NCBI GenBank assembly: GCA_035772735.1
Contig: JASDFA010000001.1
Location: forward strand, 135,823,001-135,887,000
Origin: Datura wrightii
Lineage: Eukaryota; Streptophyta; Magnoliopsida; Solanales; Solanaceae
Length of the DNA: 64,000 nucleotides
Reading direction: 5' to 3'
Numbering within the stretch: position 1 is the first letter of the stretch; each line of letters begins with the position of its first letter. Of the stretch, positions 21,980 through 34,271 are shown piece by piece. The notes under the pieces were generated by a model that did not search any database, was not told where the DNA came from, and saw only the letters and a list, made by a program, of their open reading frames with translations. The position numbers and the translations under genes are program-made.

Positions 21980-22825
21980 AATGGCTCCAGTCGAGTTAAA
22001 GGAGTTGAAGGATCAATTGAAAGACCTTTTAGATAAGGGGTTCATTAGATCGAGCAAATCCCAATCCCCATGGGCTGCACCAATTCTCTTTTTCTGAAAG
22101 AAAGATAGTTCCCTTCGTAAGTGTATTGATTATCGGCAATTGAACAAGGTCACCATCAAGAACATGTATCCTCTTCCCAGCATTAATGATTTGTTCAACC
22201 AGCTTCAGGGTGCTAAATGCTTTTCAAAGGTAGATCTCAGATTGGGGTACCATCATCTCAGAGTTCAGGAGAGTGACATCCCAAAAATAGCCTTCAGGAC
22301 GCGATATGGTCATTATGAGTTTGTAGTTTTGTCTTTCTAACTAACGAAGGCTCCTGCAACTTTTATGGACTTGATGAATACGGTGTTCAATTCATACCTG
22401 GATATGTTCGTGATTGTGTTTCTTTATGACATCCTAATATACTCTTAGAGCGAGGAGGAGCATGCCACTCATTTGAGGGTGGTACTACATGCTCCCAAGG
22501 ATCACCAATTATATGATAAATTCAATAAATGCGAGTTTTGGTTGAACTCAGTGGCATTTTTGGGCCATGTGGTATCAAGGGAGGGCATAAAGGTGGACTC
22601 TCAGAAGATAGAAGCGGTAAAGAATTGGCCTAGACCGGTGAATCCTTCAGATATCAAGAGCTTTTTAGGCTTAGCTGGCTACTATCAGATATTTGATGAG
22701 GGATTTTCATCTATTGCAACGCCATTGTCCAAATTGATCCCAAAGAATGTGAAGATCCAACGGTCGGATGCTTGTGAGAGGAGCTTCTAGGAGTTGAAGA
22801 CTCGACTTACCTCTACATCTGTGTA
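21980..22825 (+). pseudogene. RT: reverse transcriptase pseudogene, internal B
   Basis: Recognisable blocks: LDKGFIRSS, a decayed CIDYRQLNKVTIKN, YPLPSINDLFNQL, KVDLRLGYHHLR, KIAFRTRYGHYEF, an altered FGLTKAPATFM and the palm motif as VFLYDILIYS. The missing catalytic aspartate is the same change as in internal A. The second half gives NSVAFLGHVVSREGIKVD and SFLGLAGYYQIFDEGFS. Several stops and at least one frameshift are present. Confidence 0.87.
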
Positions 22826-23270
22826 AACCCTACCTGAGGCTACCGATGGATTTGTGGTGTATTTCGTTGCTTCTAGAATTGGCCTTGGTTGTGTATTGAT
22901 GCAGCATGGTAAAGTGATAGCATATGATTCTACGCAATTGAAGGTTCATAAGAAGAATTACCCGACCCATGATCTAGAATTGGTAGCGGCGATATTTTTA
23001 TTAAAGATTTGGAGACACTATTTGTATTGGGTCCATATAGATATGTTTACGGACCACAAGATCCTACAATATTTTTTTACCCAGAAGGATCTAAATCTTC
23101 TACAAAGAAAGGTGGCTGGAGCTACTCAAGGATTATGATATGAGTGTCCTTTATCATATGGGTAAGGGCAATGTGGTTAAATGCACACTTAGTAAACTCT
23201 CTATGGAGAGTGTGTCCCATGTACATGAGGGAAAGAAGGAGCTGGTGAAGGATGTGTATCGATTTGCACG
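22826..23270 (+). pseudogene. RH: RNase H pseudogene, internal B
   Basis: The domain is recognisable from GLGCVLMQHGKVIAYDS, HDLELVAAIFLLKIW and FTDHKILQYFF. The first catalytic position is changed (VYFVAS where active copies have V-Y-C-D-A-S), so the site is incomplete. A frameshift follows FTQKDLNLLQRK. Confidence 0.82.
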
Positions 23271-23379
23271 ATGGAAAGTTACTTAACAGATGGCGATGTT
23301 GTAGTTCAAAATGGATCAGAATCGTTAATGGTGACTGATGTCAAATCTAGACAAGAAGAGGACTTTATTTTGTTAAAGT

Positions 23380-24380
23380 TAAAGGAAGCCATTCAGAATC
23401 AGAAGGTAGAAGTCTTCTCTAAAGGGTGAGATGGTGTGCTTCAATATCACGCTTCCTTGTGTGTCTAGGACGTTGATGATTTGAGAAATCGGATGTTGCA
23501 TGAGGCTCACGGTTCTAGAAATTCGATACATCCAGGTGACACCAAGATGTACCGTGATATACGAAAAGTCTATTGCTGGAATGGTATGAAGAAGGACATT
23601 GCAAAATTTGTAGCTAAGTGTCCAAACAGTCAGCAAGTGAAGGTTAAGCACTAGAGACCGGGAGGTGTGCTCTAGGATATCAGAATCCCTACTTGGAAGT
23701 GGGAAGAAATTAATACAAACTTCATAACAGGTTTGACTCACATTCGTCCATAATATGAATCCATTTGGGTAGTCGTGGATAGGTTGACCAAAGTTGCTCA
23801 TTTTCTACCAATCAAAACCACTAATTCCGCGAAGGATTATGCCAAACTATACATCCGAGAGCTAGTTCAATTGCATGGAGTGCCCTTGTCCATCATATCA
23901 GACAGAGGTACTCAGTTTACCTCTCGGTTCTGGAGGTCATTTCAAAAAGGACTTGGTACTCAGGTAAAGCTCAGTACAGCATTTCACCCGCAAACAGATG
24001 GTCAGGCAGAACTGATGATTCAGACTCTTGAGGACACGTGTGATTGACTCAAGGGTAGTTGGGATGACCATTTTCCTCTTATTGAGTTCGCATACATTCA
24101 AAACTACCATTCCAACATTCAGATGGGTCTGTTTGACACTCTCTATAGACAGAGATGTAGATCAATCCATGAGGCCATAGAGAAAGTTCAGCTCATATGG
24201 GACAGGTTCAAAACAGCTTAAAGTCACCAAAAGTCCTGTCTTGATGTGAGAAGGAGGGAACTTTAGTTTGAAGTTGATAATTGGGTGTTTCTAATGGTGT
24301 CTCCCATGAAGAGAGTGATGAGGTTCAAAAAGAATGGAAAACTCAATCCCCGTTATGTAAGCCCATACTGGATTGTGAAG
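23380..24380 (+). pseudogene. INT: integrase pseudogene, internal B
   Basis: HEAHG and the decayed zinc region (CPNS) come first, then out-of-frame GGVL and PTWKWEEINTNFITGLT. An open stretch follows at 23775-24047: DRLTKVAHFLPIKTT, ELVQLHGVPLSIISDRGTQFTSRFW (second catalytic D), KLSTAFHPQTDGQAE (catalytic E). The 17-residue segment after the YRQR position is missing, as in internal A. Confidence 0.85.
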
Positions 24381-24710
24381 TAGGTTGGCAAGGTGACATA
24401 TGAATTGGAGTTTCCCTCAAAATTAGCTTTCGTTCATCCTGTTTCTCATGTATCGCTCTTAAAGAAGTGTTTGGGGGATCCAACTCTTGTTGTTCTGGTG
24501 GAGAGTGTAAGTGTTAAAGACAACCTTAGTTATAAGGAGGTTCTAGTGGAAATACTGGATCATCAGGTTCGAAGGTGAAGAAGCAAGGAAGTAGCTTTAA
24601 TTAAAGTTTTATGGATGAATCAGCATGTTGAGGGAGCTATGTGGGAAGCTGAAATAGATATGATGGCTAGATACACATATTTATTCCCTACCGGCTCAGT
24701 TCCAACTTGA
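24381..24710 (+). pseudogene. CHD: integrase C-terminus with chromodomain, internal B
   Basis: MTYELEFPSKLAFVHPVSHVSLLKKCLG continues with SYKEVLVEILDHQVRR, and after a frameshift VLWMNQHVEGAMWEAE, ending in a stop after a TGSVPT-like tail. The order and wording match the chromodomain end of internal A and element I. Confidence 0.8.
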
Positions 24711-24955
24711 GGTATCAGTTTTTGCCCTAAAATTCTTTTTTGTTTCATGTTTAACTCATGTGCCCCAATTTCCTTCATGTATATGGATGTATGTACGATT
24801 CACGAATTCAGTTTAGTCATGTCGTTTGAATCAGAGTTAGTCATTCCTTCAGTTTTTAGCTTATATGATCAGTATTTCAGTATGATGGTTGCGTTTCTCT
24901 ACTTTTCTATATGATTTTCAAAATTTAAGGAAGAACTATCCCAAGGGGGAGATAT
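24711..24955 (+). promoter_or_regulatory. 3' untranslated end and polypurine tract, internal B
   Basis: Non-coding, similar to 12339-12583. The polypurine tract aagggggaga lies at 24943-24952, directly before LTR3. Confidence 0.78.
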
Positions 24956-27142
24956 TATTATACCTCGAAAGTCCGATGATCAGACCCCAGAGTTGAAACG
25001 GGAAAAATAGGATTTTCTGCATCAGTTCACACAACAAGTCGTCCTGTTACCTGTCAGGTTGATCACGAGTCATTATGTGATTCGTGGTGAGGAGTTTGAC
25101 TTGAGTTGGAAATTTTTGGTTTTGAGTCCTCACGGACATGACCGTGAGTCATGGTCAGTCCCCATGATTCATTGAGTTAGTCGTGGCCTGAGTGGTGATT
25201 CAAGAAGGAGGACTTGGGCAGTGCAGTTAACGGGTGGGTCACCATGACTCGTTGGGTATAGCACGAGTCGTGGTGTGCCTCGTGATGAGACCAGGTAGGT
25301 TTTTGGTAGCGAAGTCCACGAGTGGTGACTACGAGTCGTGGTCACCAGTAATGATTCATAGGGTCCCCCGTGGCAAGCCCCAGATGAACTTTGGATAGTG
25401 CAGCCGACGACTGAGACCACGAGTCGTGGTCCTTGGTAATGACTCGTCCAGTCCCTTGTGGAGATTGGTAGTAAGTTATTATCTGCGAATTTAGTAAGGG
25501 CTTATCCGTAATTCCTATGATCCTAAGGCCTAAACTACATTGTTTTATGCTATGAATAATGCATTTTAAGAAGGGTAAGTTCATTCTAGGCTATTCGTAT
25601 TCATGCATGCAAACTTAAAGGGCTAGAGAGGTGATAAAGTTCAATTCCTTAAAGTTTTTCTTCAATTCTTCATTAGGCAATTAAGGGAGTTGTAGAATCT
25701 AATTCTCTCAGGTATATAGGGTTATGAATGGGTGAGTTGTTCACACCCATGCCCAATCTCTCTCTAATTCATGAAATTCCATTGATAATTATATGGGGTT
25801 TTATCCCAATTCTTATGAAATTCTTATGATCTATTTATGGGTTAGTTCCTCTCATGTATAAATTCATATTTTATGAATTATGGGCACATTTTATAACTCC
25901 TTAGATTTAAATTTTCTACCAAACTATGCCCAAGCATGTATGTTTCAAGATAAATCAAGTTATGATTCTAATTCGATTTTAATATTCGTTAACCCATTAT
26001 GATTTATGACTTATGAGATGATTTCTCTTAAATGCTCATCATGAATTTATGAATATCAAGTATATACATGTTTTTCAAATATGCATGGACCTCATGATTT
26101 ATGATTTATGATTATGGCTTACTCACGGGCCTTACTTTCATGGATAGTTCACATATTTCAAGCATGCTCATGATTATAAGGATTTTAACTATCCTATAAA
26201 TTCTCATGTATATTATCCTATGACCACTATATATGTTTTGGGAGTAGTATTTAACAGCTAGTAGCCTGGGGTCTAAGCATACCCCGAGTCTCAAGACTAC
26301 GCGCCAACATAGTCATGACGGGACCACCTTTGTGATTGTCCCTTTTGCCCAAACGGGCCTTTCATGAGTGATTTCATGCCTCTTTCATGGTTCTGCCCTT
26401 CGCAAAGTACGAACACACTCGAGTTTTATAGGTCGGGCTGCATGTGTGCTCTTATGGGGTATGTCGGTTATAAGAATCTCCCACTATTTCTTATGATTTA
26501 TGTATGGTTATGATTATATACTTTGGTCAAGTCATGGTTAATAACTTTTTTCTCTTATGTTTATGATATGAATGATTACGAATGTTTTGAAAACCTTGAG
26601 CCTTACGTTAGCCTTGTGATATTCATGTTATGATCATATTGTCCCACTCTTATGAATTTTTATATAGTTAAATTTCTGATTTACTTACCTTGCATACTCG
26701 GTACATTCCAATTACTGACCGCATACACTATGTTGTATAGTTTCATGATACAGGCTCCGATCTTCAGACTCAGCTCCATCACTAGCCAGCTTCTAGAACT
26801 AGCATCTAGTCCCTATTGCTGAGTCCTCATCTATCGAGGGCCCCTCTTCTATTCAGTTATCTTTACTCATTTGCATTTTCAGACTTAGAGAGTTAGTTAG
26901 GATCTTGTCCCATCAGTTAATCAGAATTAGAGGTTTTTCAGACAATGAATTGTATTCAGCTTCAGACTCGTATTGTATATTCAGTGTGCTATGTTATTTT
27001 TATACTTCTATTATGTTTATTATGTTATGTCTTCTGCTATATTTGATTGGGTTAGATATATGTTCATTCCATGGGTCGACTTGGAGTCTTTCGGGGCTCT
27101 TCGTCCCGTGTCTAGATCCAGGCCTATGATCGGGTCGTGACA
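24956..27142 (+). mobile_element. LTR3, 3' LTR of internal B
   Basis: It is 2187 bp and runs from a TG-to-TA decayed start (tattatacctcg) to gtgaca. The 17-bp palindrome gaccacgagtcgtggtc is at 25415-25431, a donor-like cag/gtatat at 25709-25715, and the conserved hairpin with acceptor-like acag at 26733-26753. The right target duplication GAAAT follows. Confidence 0.9.
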
Positions 27143-27147
27143 GAAAT
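27143..27147. repeat. target-site duplication GAAAT, right copy
   Basis: Exact match to 4702-4706. Confidence 0.85.
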
Positions 27148-27386
27148 AGTTCCTTCTCAGTCCTCTACTTAGTTCCATGTTTGTGTCATGTCTTTCAGGC
27201 CTTCTCACGTCTTAGTATCCATGGATGCTTCATGAATTTAGTTTAGTTATGCAATTTAGCCAAGAATCAGATACTGCATCAACATTCAACCTTTAGTATT
27301 TAGTTTCTTGGGATTGCAGCTCTCTCCCTACTCTTCCAGATAAGTTAGTGTTCATTCAAGGACAATTGTTCCCAAGGAGGAGATAA
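27148..27386 (+). promoter_or_regulatory. 3' untranslated end and polypurine tract of copy F
   Basis: Non-coding sequence resembling the ends of internals A and B ('agttccatgtttgtgtcat...cattcaaggacaattgttcccaagg'). The purine tract aaggaggagata precedes the LTR that begins at 27387. Confidence 0.65.
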
Positions 27387-29586
27387 TGTAATACCCCAAA
27401 TGTCCCAAAGATCATATTCAAGACATGGAATGAAAAGACCAGTAGAAAATGGCATTAGGCCATTATACGACCCTCAGGATAGGCCGTTAGAAGGACATAT
27501 GGGTCGTTAGTTGATCCGTCTGCTAGAGGTTGATAAAAATGTCAATATCTACCCAGAACCAATGAGTGGATTGGACCGCCCATTTTTATATTGTATTGTT
27601 CGTCTGTTTTGGTCATCAGAGCAGGTTCAAAGGATGATTCAGAGTAGAAATAGGAAACCATGAGTGGACCAATGAACCATTGGAAGAACCAACGGTCCAT
27701 TGGAAGGGTTATTGGTTCTGCTAGTGGAAAATTTCAAATCAGCAGTTCAGGGGTATTTTAGTAAAATGTTATTCTTCTAACTCCTAAGTGATGTCATTTT
27801 GGGACTTATAAGGTTTGAATTAAAGGTATTTTCCTATCCTAATCCCAAATTCTTCTTTGAAATATATATAAGTCATCTTCTCCCTTCTTCTCTCGAGGCT
27901 CATGAACCAGGGTTCCTCTCCCAGGTGCAACAAGCTTCAAGTTCTTTTAGGGGGTTCTTTGACCAGGTATGAAGGACTTCAAAAAGGATTTTCTTTCACC
28001 CTTATATTCCAATTTATGTTTAGAACCCTAGAGGATTTGATTCCTTAGAAATCCATGTCTCAGGGTTTCAATTCTATGTATGAATTCTCTTATGTTAGCC
28101 ATGTCTTTCGAGCTTCTTATGATCAATAGCTATGAATGTTCATGATTCCCCTATCAAATTCATGATTTGTGTCCATGATATGATGTTAGCATGGTTTCTA
28201 ACACTTAGCCATGATTTAGCACTATTTTCGATAATATGGTCCATTTGAAATGTGTGATTTTACCATGATTTCAGTACATACAATTTACACTATGATTTGA
28301 AACAATGTTTTTCATAAATTCAGTATGATCAACATATTTATAGTTCTTCAGACACTTGGCCTCTTTCTAGTTAGAAAGTAGCCATATCTAGTCTTAGAAT
28401 ATTAGTTTTGAGCCCTAAGTATTAGCATATTCATGGTCCTTTAGGCTCTTGAGATCCTTGTTAGATAAAGTGGTTTCATCTAGTGTTAGGACATCAACTT
28501 AGCTTATCCTTTTACATATATCCTTATGTTCAATTGGGAGTAGTAGTTAGCACCGAATATGCCAAGGTTCCAGTGCACTCAGTTCTCAGAACTATATGCC
28601 ACCATAGAATAAAAGATTCTCGATACTAGAGAATGTTTTCCTTAGCTCGAGGAGTATGGGATCCTCACTAGTAAGAGTGTCTCCCTCGCCTCAATGGGCT
28701 TATGGGGGGGCCGTTGTTAGTTGATATTGTCTCCTTGAGTTCACGAGTGATATCACGCAAGTCATGGTTCTTACCCTTTGATAAGTATAAAACCCTTCCA
28801 ACCAGGGTTGTAGGTTGGGCTACATGAGGCTCACATTAGAGTTTTTTGGTTAATAAGCTCTCCCATAGTACAATTTCAGATTTAGTTTAATATAGTTTGT
28901 GTTAGTTACATTTTTAAATTTATGATTATAGATTTTGTTTTCAGTATACGTACATGACCCTAAAAACTAATTTTGCTTGTATTTCATTAAATGTTATCAG
29001 ACTAGCATGCCCTGTCAGTATTCATGCATCTCAGATAGGGTCATTCTACTTACCTCAGTTTATGTATTCAATCATGTTTTATGTACAGTCTTTTCTTAGA
29101 TTTACAGCATGTTCCCGATTTCAGTTATGTTTCCTATATACTCAATACATTTCAAGTACTAACCAAATACTCTATGTGCTATATCATTTTATGATATAGA
29201 TCCAGGTATTCAGACTTAGCCCCACGGTCAAACATGTTACAGAATCTATCAGCTAGCAGTGGTGAGTTCTCATCTTCCAAGGACGGGAGTTATGTTTCAT
29301 TATTTCAGTACTATTTTAGTTTCAAACTTTGGAGTTACCTGGGTCCTTGTCACAATAGCTCATCAAATAAGTAGACGCGTTCAGACAATATAGTGTAGTT
29401 TCATCTAATAACCTAGTATTTTTAACAAACTGTGTCTTATGCATAATGATCAGTTATTTTTCAGTTAGCTTATTTTTAGATATGCTTTATAAGTTGTTGT
29501 TATGTTCATATTCCATGGGTTATCTTGGATCCATTCATGAATCTAGGTTGCATATTACGGTAAGGGTGTAGACTTAGGTCGTGATA
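27387..29586 (+). mobile_element. 3' LTR of copy F
   Basis: It begins TGTAATACCCC and ends ggtcgtgata, a decayed tgaca, giving 2200 bp. Inverted 'ccattgga/ggaccgt' words lie at 27455-27740. A TATA box, tatatataag, is at 27863-27872. A donor-like ccag/gtatga follows at 27963-27971. The conserved hairpin ctatatcat-ttt-atgatatag, perfect over nine pairs, is at 29179-29199. Confidence 0.82.
27863..27872 (+). promoter_or_regulatory. TATA box of the F LTR
   Basis: tatatataag, followed by a pyrimidine-rich stretch (cttctcccttcttctctc) that would be the start of the transcript. Confidence 0.6.
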
Positions 29587-29946
29587 CCTACTCCGTCAAC
29601 TAGTGCTGGTGAGTCCTGATAATTCGAGGATGAAGTTTATGATGTTGCTCTTTATTTTTCTTAGTTTCAGCCTTTAGAACTAGTTGGGGACATGTCCCTT
29701 TAGCGCATTAGTTTAGAGGCTTTCAAACCTAGTTGGATATTTAGCTTATCAATTCTCAAATTTGTTTTCATTTCAAGATATTTATTAATAACTTAGACTG
29801 TTTTCATTGTATGGTTAAATTTGGTTTAGCTTTCACTTACTTATTTTAGTTCATGATAGTGTTATGCTAGTGTCATGAGTTAGTTTGGAGCCACTTATGG
29901 TTCTAAGTCTCGTGTTGCGTCCAAGGTCTAGACTCAGGTCGTGACA
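29587..29946 (+). mobile_element. orphan LTR tail directly behind the F LTR
   Basis: A second LTR 3' end, aligning loosely with 29240-29586 and ending gtcgtgaca. No internal sequence separates the two tails. It is too different to be a recent duplicate. It probably comes from a related family, joined by deletion or recombination. Confidence 0.65.
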
Positions 29947-30639
29947 GTGCACAAGAGTCATAGTTCGGAACATCAGTCATTTTCACTGAATAATCTATAT
30001 GGCCTCATAAATACCAAAAAATAACTAAGAAACACCACGTACATATGTATGATTATATAAGGGAAACGAGATAAAAGGAAATAGAAGATACTCACACTCA
30101 CAAGGAATTTTACTTGCTGCAAATGTAAATACCATAGGGTTGCACTTATATTTGAATTCCATTATCCTCGGACTGCTCGATTGAGATTGCATTAGGACTT
30201 TTCTATGCTTTTATTTTAGGGTTTGAGACGAGTAGGAAACATATTTGAATAATAGTCACTATTCCCTCTTTGAGAACTACATCATATTTACCCCTTCTTT
30301 TCTAATTCTCCTTTCTTTCTTTTCACTGACCTTGGTGGGGTCCTTTTTGGATTTTTTGAAAAGATTTGGTTTCACTTTATTGGGCCAAAATTATGTTTCA
30401 TTTGGTCCCGTATAGGTCCATTAGACAATGTATATATTGTACCTACTAGACCCTTTTAACTTGGTCCATTTCACATAAGTAGATAATGCACCGACTTGTC
30501 GTTATAATCATGACTAAGTTGACGAGCACAAGACTTCCATTTTTCTATTTTCAAATTATTAATCTCTTTACTTACTTAAATCTTATGCACACTCGTATTA
30601 ATCAAAATATAGGTTCAAGTGCCGCCTTTCCATCCTGAG
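29947..30639. other. unassigned AT-rich interval
   Basis: I see no long open frame, no LTR signature and no recognisable protein. Possible single-copy remnant or unrecognised element. Confidence 0.35.
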
Positions 30640-31344
30640 TTTAAATACTTTCATCGACATTAGCTTTGTTGTACTCGCATTGAAAAGAATAGGGGATTAC
30701 ATGCAAGAAAAAATGAATGTTGACATTCAGGAAAAAATGTGCATAATTGAGTCATTATTTGCCTCTTTAGTACCTTTAATCGCCTTTAATTTTTTATTTT
30801 ATCACTATGAGCGCAACATTAGTTTTTGATATAGTGGATTAAAATGGAGGAGTATAGAGCTAAAAAGAGTAATTTGGGACTTTGAAGTCTGAGTAAAAGC
30901 TCAAGAACATGTATAGGAATCAAGTTAGGGGTTCGAGAATGGAAAGCAAGCGTGAAAATGGAGAAGAACTGATATCAACACATAGTCAATTGTGAACGAT
31001 GTGCTACATGACTACTGCCAGCCGAGCCTCTGTCATGGTCCCTGGATTAAAGGCCTGCACTACATTCTGCACTACATGCTGCACTACACGCCAAGGCAAC
31101 TTATGCGCTGATTTTGTGTAATTCTGATTTTTGAGGGCGTTTTCATTCATGATCTTTTTGATACTCTATATAAACATGCTAAACACACCATTAAGGGGAT
31201 ATACCATACATTAGATGTAAAGTAATAGAAAGAAGGTTCTTTGACGGTTATTCTTTTCTTTCCAATATTTAGTTTCATCATTACAACTTGTAATCTTTAT
31301 GAATTCTTATTATTGTATGAGAATCTTGAGTAGCTAAAATTCTT
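30640..31344 (+). mobile_element. Athila/Tat-type LTR fragment, plus orientation
   Basis: The wording ('ggagtatagagctaaaaagagtaa...gagaatggaaagcaag') followed by short-word repeats, a TATA box and a 'cttgtaatctttatgaattc...gagtagctaaaattct' end fits Athila/Tat-type LTRs. Three direct 12-bp copies of ctgcactacat(t/g) lie at 31054-31090. A TATA box, ctatataaac, is near 31164-31173. The fragment is cut by the LTR starting near 31345. Confidence 0.55.
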
Positions 31345-31912
31345 TATTCACGCCCCAAAATCAGGGAGGCATGACCGAAACCCAGTGCTTCACTTGTCCG
31401 AGCTAGCCACTGAAACTCATACAATTTGGGTAGCAGTTCGGCCAACAATGCTACTAAGATAGAACTACTACAATATAAAATAAAATAAAACTGACAAGAT
31501 ATGAAGTATACATTCTGAACAATTGACAAGCCCAAACACCTATATACAAGGCTAACAAATCCAAGGAGTACCTTAGTTAATAAACAACAATCTGAAAAGG
31601 CTATAAACTATACAACAGCTAAATAGTAGGACGACAAGGCCTTGCACAACATATTGACAATTCAACATGTGTCTACAAGCCTCTAAGAGTAATATGTCTG
31701 TCATATAGTCGGGACGGGGACCCAACCTACCATCTACTATATACATACTCAAAATATAAGTTGGACCTCTAACTCTTTAGCTCCAGGAAAAATAGAGTTC
31801 ACCAAAATAGCTCAACTCTATAGCTGCAACAGAAGAGGTTTGTTTGGGTCTTGATTTGGACCTGCAGGCAAGAATAAAGCACCCCCAGGCAATAGGGACA
31901 TTAGTACAAAAG
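31345..31912 (-). mobile_element. minus-strand chromovirus-type LTR, truncated
   Basis: On the plus strand it starts cacgccccaaaatcagggaggcatgacc, the reversed end of this LTR class. It reaches the conserved block (gcctgcag acceptor-like near 31860-31870, gtact repeat near 31904) and is then cut by LTR H. Confidence 0.65.
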
Positions 31913-34054
31913 TGTAACAACCCTCAAAAGACTTTAATATCATATCATAGACCTAAAGCAGAAAAAACAAAAGAAACTGCACCAGATCCCAGAAAAGCTC
32001 ATCAAATGAGTCGTTAAGTCACTTGATGAGTCATGAAGTCAAGTCATCAAGTGGTAAAGTTCTTGACCTTGATATTTTCTTCCCAGTTCCAATGAGTTAA
32101 TTATTAGTATAAGTAACGATTCATTAGAAAGGTCACTCTAACGGACTTTAAGGTGAGATTAGAGAATGGCCAACTTGGTCCCAGTGGTAACAAGAGGATT
32201 TAACGAGTTGATGTGATGGGCGATGAGTGGTGAAGTCGTCCATTATCACTGACGGGTCAATTTCACATATATGATTTCGGGGTTATTTTAGTAACTTTTC
32301 ATATGTTTATCTCCTAAAACAGAATATTTTGGTATACCTAAAGAGTATACTTAAGGGTTTAATTAGTCTAAGCTCATGTTCCTTCCCTTACAATGTGAAT
32401 TCAAGATGATTAAGCTCTCAAATTCATCAAGTAAGCTAAGAAGTCTTCTTCTCCAAACTGGGGTTCTAAAAGATTTAGTCTAAGCCTAACTTTTCAAGCA
32501 TGTAATGCTAATCTAAGTAAGAATTTTTAATCATCCTTATACTATATATCTATGCAAGAATTTATTGATATTAAAGTTAGGGTTTTTTTTACTAGATTCT
32601 TGAATTATCTTCTTCCCTATCTATATATGTTTAATTGACATTGTTGAATGTTTTATATTGAGTTGATTATTGATGTACTTGATTATTAATTATAATTTTA
32701 TTCTATTGTATTGTTGATTATCCTCTCTTTATTATTTATAGTTCATTGATGGTTGGTCTTATCCCATGCAACCAATTGCATAACATCATTAATTTAAAAT
32801 GTATTATTTTGAAAGCATTGTGTTTTTAAGTAAATGCATTGTTTTTGCAATGATGAACAAATTTTAAAGGGAATTGCGTAAAAGCATATTGATTTAGAAA
32901 GTATGATGTTGAGCATGATTTTTAAAGATAATATGATGTCTTGTTTTTAAAATTCATGAGATGATTTGGAGCATAGAGCTCACAGGTCTTTAAAGAGATG
33001 TTTGGAGCTTAAGGTATCCCACGCTTTAAATGATGTTTTGAGTGAAAGGATCCAAAGAGATTTTAAACATTTATTATATTTATAGATAAAGTATGATGTT
33101 TTAAGATGCCTTATATAGGCATAAGTATTTGGCCATATGTTTTGTTGAGGATTATTTAGCACTAAGTTGGATGAAGAGTTCAGATAACTGTAAAGCCCAG
33201 AACTACGTAGCTAGCATTGGATAGGATCATGTTGTTGGTTTGGATGACTCCTCAAAGATAGTCCCTGGTAAGGACTCGATGTTATGGATCCAAAATGGTG
33301 ATCATTCTCCGCCCTAACAAGGCTTTGAGTAGCTCTGCCAACTTGAATGAGATAGTTGGGCATCATTTGCTAATTTATAATAGTGTCGGTTATAAGAAAC
33401 TCCCCAAGTTGATGTTTTGTATTTATTTAGGTGTTTTTCATAGATCATTTTGATGCACAATTTTACTGCATAACTATTTCACACATTGATCATATTGTGT
33501 TTTACACATCATTCAGAGCTCTAGTTTTAGTCATATTTTATCGGTCAATTTGTTCTTTCTGTTCATATACTCTTGCTTAATTGTTGTTCATTCTTTATTA
33601 CATGTCGTACATTCCACGTACAAACACCACTTGGCGCTACATCTTATTATGATAAAGACTCAAGAAGACAGGATCAGTAACAGATGCAACAACTAGGATT
33701 TCATTATCATTCAGCAGTTGGTGAAGCCATCTAATTTCAATGCATCCTATTCATTTGAGTTATTTTATTTTACAGAACTTGAGGTAGAAGTTGGAGCTAT
33801 GTCCCAACATCTATTCTTCAGTTATAGAGGCTTGATAAATAGAGTTAGAGTTGAGTCAATAATGTTACTTTATTACATTGATTTTGGTTGCAATAAATAA
33901 ATCTTAGTTTATTTTACTGAGCCCATATAGTTATTATTTTTACTATGTTTTATTGGGATCTAAACTAAGAGTAAGCTAGGTTAAGGGTTCGCTTGGATCA
34001 CGAAAGTGGTCTGAGTGCTTGTCGACATCTAGGGTGTAGGCTCAGGGAATGAAA
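31913..34054 (+). mobile_element. 5' LTR of chromovirus H
   Basis: It begins TGTAACAACCC and ends near ctcagggaatgaaa, a decayed ...gtgaca, giving about 2142 bp. Inverted 'cacttgatga' words lie at 31995-32070. The 'acattccacgtac' part of the conserved block is at 33609-33621, but the second hairpin is decayed (ctacatctt-att-atgataaag). Confidence 0.78.
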
Positions 34055-34056
34055 AA

Positions 34057-34071
34057 CATGGTAATACAGCT
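34057..34071 (+). promoter_or_regulatory. decayed primer binding site of H
   Basis: catggtaatacagct sits where ttggtatcagagc is expected, right after the LTR, with several changes. The leader that follows aligns with those of B and I. Confidence 0.55.
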
Positions 34072-34271
34072 TTAGATTCATAGTGTCCTAGGGTGTCTAT
34101 GAAGCCGCGTCTAATAGTGTTCTTCTTATAGGTGTGAAGCGCACCATAATTATAATAGGAAGACTATGCATCTTTAGAAAATACTTCCCTTCTTTCATAA
34201 TCTAGATCATGTGATAGAGTTTAACTCGGTAACGACTTCCTCTTGACTCGTGTATTCACATGTTTTAGATT

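Larger units (their letters stand above)
4707..27142 (+). mobile_element. tandem chromovirus array: LTR1-A-LTR2-B-LTR3
   Basis: Three LTRs of one family (4707, truncated; 12584; 24956) flank two internal regions in the same orientation. Only one pair of target-site duplications exists, at the outer ends. LTR2 is 2182 bp and LTR3 is 2187 bp. The integrase C-terminus with a chromodomain, the PBS for initiator tRNA-Met and the LTR size fit the Tekay/Del clade of Ty3/gypsy. A and B share several disabling lesions, so they descend from one already defective copy. Unequal recombination between LTRs is the simplest origin. Confidence 0.85.
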
